13,782 nt of DNA from Candidatus Dormiibacterota bacterium (GTDB lineage Bacteria; Chloroflexota; Dormibacteria; Aeolococcales; Aeolococcaceae), in the NCBI GenBank assembly GCA_019236085.1, contig JAFAJR010000297.1:1-13782 (forward strand). The letters are read 5' to 3'. Numbering within the stretch: the first letter of the stretch is position 1; the number at the start of each line of letters is the position of its first letter. Both the position numbers and the translations under genes were made by a program. Positions 7,699-12,804 of this stretch are shown one piece after another. The notes under the pieces are model-generated. The model ran no database searches. It saw only the letters and a list, made by a program, of their open reading frames with translations, and had not been told where the DNA came from.

Positions 7699-8903
7699 CG
7701 CGGCGGTACCGCTGCAAACGGCAGGCTGGCCCGCACGGCGAAACCTCCACCGGGAACTGTGCCGGCGAACAGATCGCCGCCGAACATCGCCACGCGCTCG
7801 CGCATCCCCACAAGCCCGTGACCTGGTGCTGTGGGCTCGCCGTTGTCCGCAGCTGCGCCACGTCCGTCATCGGTGATGCTGACCTCGAGAAACTCGCTCT
7901 GAAATGCCAGCACGACAGTGCATCGCGCCGGGCCCGCGTGTCGCAGCACATTGGTCAGCGCTTCCTGCACGATGCGATATGCACTTGCCTCGATCGCCGG
8001 CGGCAGCATTCGCCGCTCACCGTCGATGCGAAGCGTGGTCTCGACTCCCGCAGCTCGGGTCTGCGCCACCAGTTGTTCGATCTCGGCGATTCCGGGCTGC
8101 GGCGCCAGGCCGAGGGTATCTTCGCCGCCGCCCAGACGGAGCACGCCGAGCATGCGGCGCATCTCGTCCATGGCCTGGTGGCCGGTCCGCGCGATGACAT
8201 CAGCGGTGCGAGCCGGCGCGGAGTCCGGCGCAACCTCAGCCCGCAATGCGCCCGCCTGCACCGTGATGATGCTGAGATGGTGCGCGACGATGTCGTGCAG
8301 CTCCCGGGCGATGCGGACACGCTCCTCGGCCACTGACTGCTGTGCCAGCAGCTCGCGTTCGCGCTCCAGCTGCGTCGCCCTGGCTCGCAGCGAATCGATG
8401 TAGGCGACGCGCATGCTGACGTACACGCCCACGGCGTAGGCGCCGGCCATCGGCACGAAGAGCGACACCGGTGTCTTGGGGTCGAGCGAGCCGCGAATCG
8501 CCGTGGCTGCGATGAAGAGGATGAACATGCCGGCGCTGATGCCGAGCGCGGTCTTCCACGGAAAGCGCGATGCAGCAACGTATGTCGCCACCATCAGGAG
8601 CGGCTCGAACTCCACAGGCGTCTGAAACGCCGCTGCGAGGATGACACCACCGGTGATGACACCGATCGTCACCAAGGGGTAGCGCCGCCGCGCCAGCAGG
8701 GACGCGAGCGGTACCAGCACCGCGAAATACAGAGGCAAACGTGTGACGCTGAGCCGCGGGATCTCATTGGTCGAGGTGAGAACGATCACGGCGCCGACCA
8801 GGAGCAGCGCCAAGATGACGCCGACGTCGAAGAGGCGCCCCGGCCAGCGGCGGTACCGCCACCAGCCAGGGGCGTCGATCAACTCCGAGGCGGACGCGGC
8901 CAT
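7695..8903 (-). CDS. sensor histidine kinase, HPK7/NarX-like (HisKA_3)
   Basis: Membrane-bound sensor kinase of 402 residues. Several hydrophobic segments fill the N-terminal part (about 24-45, 55-71, 76-93, 100-112, 119-137 and 147-163) and form the sensor; there is no large extracytoplasmic domain, so the ligand is probably sensed in or at the membrane. A coiled segment (170-195) leads to the H-box ARELHDIVAHHLS with phospho-acceptor His203. The ATP domain has QEALTNVLRHA (313-323, N-box), TDDGRG (344-349) and GHGLVGMRER (361-370). Its start lies 31 bases after the permease stop, without a Shine-Dalgarno; its stop overlaps the regulator start by four bases. Small intramembrane-sensing kinases of this type often respond to membrane or cell-wall stress, but the signal here is unknown. 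Confidence 0.95.
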   Translation of the reverse strand: MAASASELIDAPGWWRYRRWPGRLFDVGVILALLLVGAVIVLTSTNEIPRLSVTRLPLYFAVLVPLASLLARRRYPLVTIGVITGGVILAAAFQTPVEFEPLLMVATYVAASRFPWKTALGISAGMFILFIAATAIRGSLDPKTPVSLFVPMAGAYAVGVYVSMRVAYIDSLRARATQLERERELLAQQSVAEERVRIARELHDIVAHHLSIITVQAGALRAEVAPDSAPARTADVIARTGHQAMDEMRRMLGVLRLGGGEDTLGLAPQPGIAEIEQLVAQTRAAGVETTLRIDGERRMLPPAIEASAYRIVQEALTNVLRHAGPARCTVVLAFQSEFLEVSITDDGRGAAADNGEPTAPGHGLVGMRERVAMFGGDLFAGTVPGGGFAVRASLPFAAVPPR

Positions 8904-8913
8904 GTTACGAGCC

Positions 8914-8919
8914 AGCGTA
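8914..8919 (-). promoter_or_regulatory. possible internal -10 element (TACGCT) before the kinase gene
   Basis: TACGCT fits TANNNT and lies ten bases before the kinase ATG in the 31-base permease-kinase gap. Next to it is the short inverted repeat CGTC-ATCA-GACG (8923-8934). It could allow separate low-level expression of the two-component pair. No -35 is clear, so this is a weak call. Confidence 0.25.
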
Positions 8920-8934
8920 GTCCGTCATCAGACG

Positions 8935-9720
8935 TCACGCGTCCCGGGTGACGGTGCGCCACACGCCCAGCGTGGATGCCACCAGAATCCAGGCAGCGAC
9001 CACGGCCAGCGCCGCTCCGACGCTGAGCGTGATGCTGTCGGCGCGGGTGAGCTGGATGGTGTCCGTGGCGTTGGGCAGGAGCCGGTCGGTCGCAACGGTG
9101 GAGATGAGCCCTCGCCAGCTGCCGAATGCGCTGAAACGCTCGATGAGCCGAGACCCTGCGACCTCCCATGCCACCAGCAGACCGACCGCCCCGGCACGCG
9201 TGCCGGTGAGCGCGGCGATGCCCAGAGCGAGACAGCAGTCGAGCACGCCGACAGCCATGATCCAGCCAAGTTCGACCAGAACTGTGGTGGTGCTCGGCAG
9301 CGCGGTGCCGCCGGCGAAGAGGTACACCGCGCCGATCTCCACGCCGTATGCGACGAGCAGCATCGGCAGGATGACCATGAGCGCCGCGGGGATGCGTGAC
9401 AGTGCAATGGCGAAACGCGAGCGGCCCGTCGCGACCAGCGACCGGAACACACCGGACTCGAACTGCTGCGCTCCCGCGGTGGCTCCGACCAGTATTGCGG
9501 CGAGTGAACCGGTGACCTCGAAGAGCGTGGTGGCGTTGGCCAGGCCGTGCGCTCCGCCGGCCGGCCCGTACTGTCCGGCGTTGCTCAGGTGATAAAGCGA
9601 AAGCACCAGGTTGGCTAGCACGATGCCGCCGACCGTGAGCACCGCGGTGAGCGCCATGAGGCCTCGCCGAGTGCGCAGCACCAAAAACTCCGCATTGATC
9701 ATGGCTGCGAGCCGGTTCAT
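8935..9720 (-). CDS. ABC-2 type transporter permease
   Basis: Integral membrane subunit of an ABC exporter, 261 residues, with about six hydrophobic segments: near 21-42, 70-84, 104-126, 128-138 with 147-172 (two or three spans), 175-188 and 229-252. The cytoplasmic stretch TAGAQQFESGVFRSLVATGRSR between spans 2 and 3 is typical of ABC-2 permeases, where it forms the coupling helix that contacts the ATPase. There is no signal peptide and no large outer domain. Its ATG overlaps the stop of the ATPase gene (ATGA), so the two subunits are very probably made together; two copies of each would form the transporter. The cargo cannot be read from the sequence; a drug, peptide antibiotic or lipid-like molecule is usual for this arrangement. 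Confidence 0.92.
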   Translation of the reverse strand: MNRLAAMINAEFLVLRTRRGLMALTAVLTVGGIVLANLVLSLYHLSNAGQYGPAGGAHGLANATTLFEVTGSLAAILVGATAGAQQFESGVFRSLVATGRSRFAIALSRIPAALMVILPMLLVAYGVEIGAVYLFAGGTALPSTTTVLVELGWIMAVGVLDCCLALGIAALTGTRAGAVGLLVAWEVAGSRLIERFSAFGSWRGLISTVATDRLLPNATDTIQLTRADSITLSVGAALAVVAAWILVASTLGVWRTVTRDA

Positions 9721-10667
9721 GCGCGCACCTCCGAGGATTGCAGGCGGGTGGTGAGGTCGAGGAAGCGCTCTTCAAGCGTGACCTCTGCTGCTTGCAGAAG
9801 CGAGACGCCGACACCGGCCGACACTAATGCGCGATTGAGCGACGCCGCGGTGGCGTCAGCCGCCAGGGTCACGATGAGCTGCCCAGAGTCGTCGGCGCCG
9901 ATAGCGGACACCCAGCTGAGCTGCTGCATCACCTTGCGCGCCGCGGCGGCGTCGTCGCAACCGACGCGCACCTGGTTCTGCGATGTGTGGCGCAGCTCGC
10001 GAAGCGTCGACTGGCGCACCAGCCGGCCGCGGTCGATGATGCCGACCACGTCGCATGTCTTTTCGATCTCATCGAGCAGATGGGAGGAGATGAGGACGCT
10101 GCGTCCTTCGCCCACCAGCCGCCGGACGAGGATCCTGAATTCCTGGATGCCCGCGGGGTCCAGGCCGTTCATAGGCTCGTCCAGCACCAGCAGCAGGGGG
10201 TCGTTGAGCAGACACCGTGCGATGCCGAGGCGCTGCTTCATGCCCAGCGAGTAGCTGCCCACCCGGTCGAGTGCACGGTCGGTGAGTCCGACGCGCTCGA
10301 GTACCGATGGGATGCGCTGCGGCGCCGACTCGTCGAGCAACGCTGCGACCACACGCAGGTTGTCCCGCCCCGAGAGGTGGTCGTAGAAGCGCGGTTCCTC
10401 CACCACCGCGCCGACCCGCGCCAGCGCCGCCGCATTCTCCTGCGGCATGCAGTGGCCCATGAGCTCCACCGATCCTGATGTCGGCCGCAGCAGGCCGAGC
10501 AGGCAGCGGATGAGAGTCGTCTTGCCCGCGCCGTTCGGTCCGAGGAGCCCGAACGCGACGCCGGGTGGGATCGAGAGGTCGACGCCGGTGATTGCCTCAC
10601 GCGCCGCGAAGGACTTCGTCAGACCGAGGGTTCGTGCGACCGGTGGTCGCTGCATGGCTGTTTCCAT
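9717..10667 (-). CDS. ABC transporter ATPase, BcrA/lantibiotic-immunity-like
   Basis: Cytoplasmic ATPase subunit of 316 residues. Walker A is GPNGAGKTT (43-51), signature SYSLGMKQRLGIA (138-150), Walker B LLLVLDEPMNGLD (158-170) and the H-loop ISSHLLDE (193-200). The usual Q-loop glutamine is replaced: the segment reads VGAVVEEPRFY (85-95), the so-called E-loop described for LanF-type lantibiotic immunity ATPases. The signature LGMKQ instead of LSGGQ also fits the BcrA/LanF branch. The C-terminal 90 residues form the small accessory domain seen in this branch. The first ATG (10667) is preceded by TAGCCT at leaderless spacing and was preferred over the ATG four codons later. First gene of the four-gene exporter and sensing operon. 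Confidence 0.95.
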   Translation of the reverse strand: METAMQRPPVARTLGLTKSFAAREAITGVDLSIPPGVAFGLLGPNGAGKTTLIRCLLGLLRPTSGSVELMGHCMPQENAAALARVGAVVEEPRFYDHLSGRDNLRVVAALLDESAPQRIPSVLERVGLTDRALDRVGSYSLGMKQRLGIARCLLNDPLLLVLDEPMNGLDPAGIQEFRILVRRLVGEGRSVLISSHLLDEIEKTCDVVGIIDRGRLVRQSTLRELRHTSQNQVRVGCDDAAAARKVMQQLSWVSAIGADDSGQLIVTLAADATAASLNRALVSAGVGVSLLQAAEVTLEERFLDLTTRLQSSEVRA

Positions 10668-10673
10668 GCGCCC

Positions 10674-10679
10674 AGGCTA
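10674..10679 (-). promoter_or_regulatory. candidate -10 element (TAGCCT) of the exporter operon, leaderless spacing
   Basis: TAGCCT fits TANNNT and ends six bases before the ATG at 10667, the spacing expected if transcription starts at the A of the start codon. No Shine-Dalgarno is present and no good -35 is visible, which would suit an activator-dependent promoter. The dyad at 10733-10752 lies about 75 bases upstream of the start. Confidence 0.45.
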
Positions 10680-10732
10680 TGCATGCGCTGCCGCGGCGTC
10701 GTCAGGCCCAGGGCTGAAATGTCGCGACGATG

Positions 10733-10752
10733 ACTCATCCCTGAGGATGAGT
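10733..10752. promoter_or_regulatory. perfect dyad ACTCATCC-CTGA-GGATGAGT, candidate response-regulator operator
   Basis: Two perfectly complementary 8-base arms with a 4-base centre lie in the 111-base gap between the VOC cassette stop (10779) and the exporter ATG (10667). The left arm is also part of an overlapping palindrome GATGA-C-TCATC (10730-10740), giving three GATGA-type half-sites in 23 bases. NarL-family regulators bind short inverted repeats of this kind. It lies 66-85 bases upstream of the ATPase start, which suits an activator. It could instead serve as a hairpin terminator for the VOC cassette, since it lies 27 bases past that stop, but no U-tract follows. Confidence 0.5.
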
Positions 10753-10778
10753 GCCCGCGCCAGGGCTGACGTATGCCG

Positions 10779-11162
10779 TCAGTGTGGGAACTGCTGCAGC
10801 AACCACGTGTTGCCGTCGGGGTCGTCGAAGCCCGCGTACAGCACCGACTGCATGTCCATGACCTCACCCACCTCGACACCGCGCTCTATGAGCGCGGCGC
10901 GCGCCGTCGCGATGTCGTCCACCACCAGGTGCAGCCCCTTGAGGACGCCCGGCGGCATGTTGGAGATGCCCTCCATGCCGGCGCCGAAGACGATGCTGCA
11001 CGCAGACCCGGGAGGGGTGAACTGGATCACGCGCATGCCGGGCATGGGCTCGACATCAACATTGAGATCGAAGCCGGCTTTCAGGTAGAAGGCCTTGGTG
11101 CGCTCGATGTCGGTGACGCCGATCGGCACCAGCTCGAGACGCATCGCGGGGAGTTCGCTCAT
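10779..11162 (-). CDS. VOC (glyoxalase/bleomycin-resistance fold) protein
   Basis: Small protein of 127 residues built from two beta-alpha-beta-beta-beta halves: LVPIGVTDIERTKAFYLKAG (about 11-30) opens the first and KGLHLVVDDIATARAALIERG (about 75-95) the second. It ends with GFDDPDGNTWLLQQF, a typical VOC ending. The first strand has no histidine or glutamine at the usual metal position (VPIGV), so a metal-dependent lyase or dioxygenase activity is doubtful and a binding or resistance role is as likely. The frame is open up to 11327, but the start at 11162 was chosen because it overlaps the hydrolase stop (ATGA) and the extension is non-protein-like Arg/Gly/Pro sequence antisense in character. 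It is the last gene of the four-gene cassette. Substrate unknown. Confidence 0.88.
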   Translation of the reverse strand: MSELPAMRLELVPIGVTDIERTKAFYLKAGFDLNVDVEPMPGMRVIQFTPPGSACSIVFGAGMEGISNMPPGVLKGLHLVVDDIATARAALIERGVEVGEVMDMQSVLYAGFDDPDGNTWLLQQFPH

Positions 11163-11956
11163 GCCGGCGATCCGCCGCGTGCTTCCGCGAGACCGTGCGG
11201 TGTCAGGAACTCGGTGACCATGGGCGCCACGAGGCTCGGGGCTGCGCCGTGGTCCTGGCCGGCGAGCGTGGTGCGCTCCGCGTTCGGGATCGCATCGGCC
11301 ACCGGGTCGCAGGCTTCGGCCGACCATGCGGTTCGTTCGCCATCCGCGATCAGCACCGGCACGGCAATTGTGGAAAAGCGCTCCACTGGAACCGTTCCGT
11401 CGCCGGCGAGCGTCAGGTCGTACGGCAGCGTGTGCGCGATTGCCGACATGCCGGCGAAGTCCGGCCAGGACTCGATGGAGGCCACCGCCTGCTGCGGCAC
11501 ACCGACGGCGTCCACCATGAAGACCCGCATGGCCTCGGTGCGGTCGTCCTTAGCGATCAGCTGCCGGATGCGCGACGTCACGTCGCTCCCCAGGCGGCGA
11601 TATGGCGGCTCGTACGCGACGACGGCGTTGACACCACGGCCGGTGGCCGCCGTTTCGAGCGCCAGGATCGCCCCGGACGAGTGGCCGAACAGCGAAGCAC
11701 TTCCGCCAGCCGCGTCGATCACAGCGGTCAGGTCCTCGACCTCACGCTGCGGAACGTACGGCGGCGTGTCACCGCTGTCGCCGCGTCCTCGCCTGTCGTA
11801 CTCGTAGACCGTGAAGCTGTCCTGGAGCAGCGCCGCCAGCTCGTTGGTGGTGTGCCGGTTGCAGAACGCGCCCACCACCAGCACCAGCGCCGGGCCGTCA
11901 CCTCTGCGTTGGTAGGCGATGGTGGTGCCGTCGGCCGAGCGTGTGGTGTTCACCAT
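11159..11956 (-). CDS. alpha/beta-fold hydrolase
   Basis: Predicted cytoplasmic serine hydrolase of 265 residues. Features in order: the oxyanion region VVGAFCNR (about 27-34), YEYDRRGRGDSG (51-62), the nucleophile elbow FGHSSG (90-95, Ser93) and the catalytic histidine in AGQDHGAAP (His236). The acid is probably Asp205 or Glu208 in LIADGER. The DRRGRGDSG stretch is typical of small alpha/beta hydrolases common in soil Actinobacteria, often annotated only generally. It is unlike the hydrolase at 604-1392 and not a recent duplicate. It starts 14 bases after the DUF1801 stop with a strong Shine-Dalgarno, and its stop overlaps the next VOC gene. Context suggests a small stress or detoxification cassette; the substrate is unknown. 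Confidence 0.9.
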   Translation of the reverse strand: MVNTTRSADGTTIAYQRRGDGPALVLVVGAFCNRHTTNELAALLQDSFTVYEYDRRGRGDSGDTPPYVPQREVEDLTAVIDAAGGSASLFGHSSGAILALETAATGRGVNAVVAYEPPYRRLGSDVTSRIRQLIAKDDRTEAMRVFMVDAVGVPQQAVASIESWPDFAGMSAIAHTLPYDLTLAGDGTVPVERFSTIAVPVLIADGERTAWSAEACDPVADAIPNAERTTLAGQDHGAAPSLVAPMVTEFLTPHGLAEARGGSPA

Positions 11957-11960
11957 GCAT

Positions 11961-11969
11961 CTCCCTCCT
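11961..11969 (-). promoter_or_regulatory. strong ribosome binding site (AGGAGGGAG) of the hydrolase gene
   Basis: AGGAGGGAG on the minus strand fills the 14-base gap after the DUF1801 stop and ends four bases before the ATG at 11956, with the GGAGG core seven bases away. It fixes the start. An out-of-frame ATG sits between it and the true start. Confidence 0.7.
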
Positions 11970-11970
11970 G

Positions 11971-12306
11971 CTACGAGGCGCCGAGCATAGCCGCACGCCG
12001 CCGCACCGCGTCGATCACAGCGTCGCGGGGCAGGGGTTGGTCGAGCGGCAGTCTGATGGTCGCTTTCGACGCCGCGAACGGCGCCAGCTCAGTGCCGGCC
12101 ACGTCGCGCTCCATGAATGGATACAGCCCGATGTGGTCCTTGTGCAGCGCGAAATACGCCAGGCGGCCACCACGCTTGTAGTAGGGCATGCCGTAGCTCA
12201 TGAGCTCCTCGGCGTCCGGTGCCGCCTCCCGAATCGCCGCGCGCAGCTCCTCGAGCTGCGCGCGCGCCGGCTCCGGCGCCGCCGCGATGTACTCGTCGAC
12301 AGTCAT
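11971..12306 (-). CDS. DUF1801 family protein (YdhG/frataxin-like fold)
   Basis: Small cytoplasmic protein of 111 residues, full length for the family. Typical DUF1801 features are seen: the N-terminal helix MTVDEYIAAAPEPARAQLEE, then MSYGMPYYKRGGRLAYFALHK (about 36-56, slightly split here), HIGLYPF (58-64) and the C-terminal SKATIRLPLDQPLP (80-93). The family includes Bacillus subtilis YdhG (Fra), described as a frataxin-like iron chaperone, but most members are uncharacterised and the iron role should not be assumed. Its ATG overlaps the stop of the upstream VOC gene (ATGA), so it is co-translated. DUF1801, VOC and ECF sigma genes recur together in actinobacterial genomes, which fits the divergent sigma gene here. 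Confidence 0.92.
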   Translation of the reverse strand: MTVDEYIAAAPEPARAQLEELRAAIREAAPDAEELMSYGMPYYKRGGRLAYFALHKDHIGLYPFMERDVAGTELAPFAASKATIRLPLDQPLPRDAVIDAVRRRAAMLGAS

Positions 12307-12689
12307 GCCACCTCCACGACCACCAGCCGGTTGCCCTCGGGGTCGCGCATATAGAACATCGGGGGCACACTGGGGCCGAAGTTCAGGATGTCATCCACCT
12401 CGACGCCGCGCGCCTTCAGGTCTTCGTGCGCCGCGTTGGCGTCACCGGTGGCAAGCCTGATGCCGGTCTCCTCGCCGACGATCTGACCGTCGCGCCGATT
12501 GGCCAGCGCGATGGTGGTCTGCGCCCCGGGCGCCGCCACCTCGACCCAGCGATTGCCGGCGCCATAGCTTGCGTCGCGGCGGACCTCGAAACCCAGCGTC
12601 TCCGTGTAGAAGGAGATGGCGCGCTCGTGGTCGGTCACGGGGATGACGATGGTGTGGATGCCGCTGATCGCCGTTGTGGTATCGCTCAT
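12303..12689 (-). CDS. VOC (glyoxalase/bleomycin-resistance fold) protein
   Basis: Small cytoplasmic protein of 128 residues. The first half opens with IHTIVIPVTDHERAISFYTE (about 11-30) and GFEV; the second contains TGIRLATGDANAAHEDLKA (about 75-93) and ends in MRDPEGNRLVVVEV. His12 in the first strand, Glu50 and the terminal Glu126 sit where VOC metal ligands normally lie, so this copy, unlike the one at 10779-11162, may bind a divalent metal. It is the first gene of the minus-strand cassette, with an AAGGAG Shine-Dalgarno six bases before the ATG, and it is divergent from the sigma factor gene. A glyoxalase-like detoxification or ring-cleavage role is possible; nothing in view decides the substrate. 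Confidence 0.92.
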   Translation of the reverse strand: MSDTTTAISGIHTIVIPVTDHERAISFYTETLGFEVRRDASYGAGNRWVEVAAPGAQTTIALANRRDGQIVGEETGIRLATGDANAAHEDLKARGVEVDDILNFGPSVPPMFYMRDPEGNRLVVVEVA

Positions 12690-12695
12690 CGTGGT

Positions 12696-12701
12696 CTCCT
12701 T
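12696..12701 (-). promoter_or_regulatory. ribosome binding site (AAGGAG) of the first VOC gene
   Basis: AAGGAG lies six bases before the ATG at 12689. Together with the site at 11961-11969 it shows that the organism does use Shine-Dalgarno initiation, in contrast to the leaderless-looking starts elsewhere in the window. Confidence 0.65.
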
Positions 12702-12749
12702 CTGAGAGATGGGTGCGTCTGCCCGTATGGACGGCCCCGCGCCGCCATT

Positions 12750-12772
12750 CTCATCGTCGCCGGGCCGATGAG
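12750..12772. repeat. inverted repeat CTCATCG-N9-CGATGAG in the sigma/VOC divergent gap
   Basis: Two perfect 7-base arms are separated by nine bases in the 113-base gap between the VOC start (12689) and the sigma start (12803). Its right arm ends two bases before the candidate sigma -35 hexamer. The arms share CTCATC/GATGAG with the dyad at 10733-10752 but with a wider centre. It could be an operator for the divergent pair or a hairpin in the VOC leader. Confidence 0.4.
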
Positions 12773-12773
12773 T

Positions 12774-12804
12774 TTGGACCTCGCCGCTCGTCTCTGGGTA
12801 CGAT
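12774..12804 (+). promoter_or_regulatory. candidate sigma-gene promoter (TTGGAC-N19-TACGAT)
   Basis: TTGGAC (12774-12779) and TACGAT (12799-12804) are separated by 19 bases, slightly long for a housekeeping promoter. The -10 hexamer overlaps the ATG at 12803. If it is real, transcription would start near 12811 and translation would have to begin at the GTG at 12815 instead. Confidence 0.3.

Noticed and set aside
8879..9814. 311-codon minus-strand frame overlapping the permease
   Set aside because: A shifted frame of the permease gene, Arg/His-rich, without hydrophobic segments. The permease frame has the ABC-2 features and the ATGA overlap with the ATPase.
10733..10752. Intrinsic terminator of the VOC cassette
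   Set aside because: The stem of eight pairs and four-base loop would fit, but no U-rich run follows on the minus strand, so an operator role was preferred; termination is not fully excluded.
11163..11327. Longer N-terminus for the second VOC protein
   Set aside because: The added 55 residues are Arg/Gly/Pro-rich and overlap the C-terminal coding part of the hydrolase gene; the ATG at 11162 gives the ATGA overlap and a normal VOC length.
10773..12181. Two long open frames (344 and 328 codons) on the plus strand
   Set aside because: They lie antisense to the VOC, hydrolase and DUF1801 genes, whose families are clear and whose starts and stops interlock; the plus-strand frames match no protein pattern.
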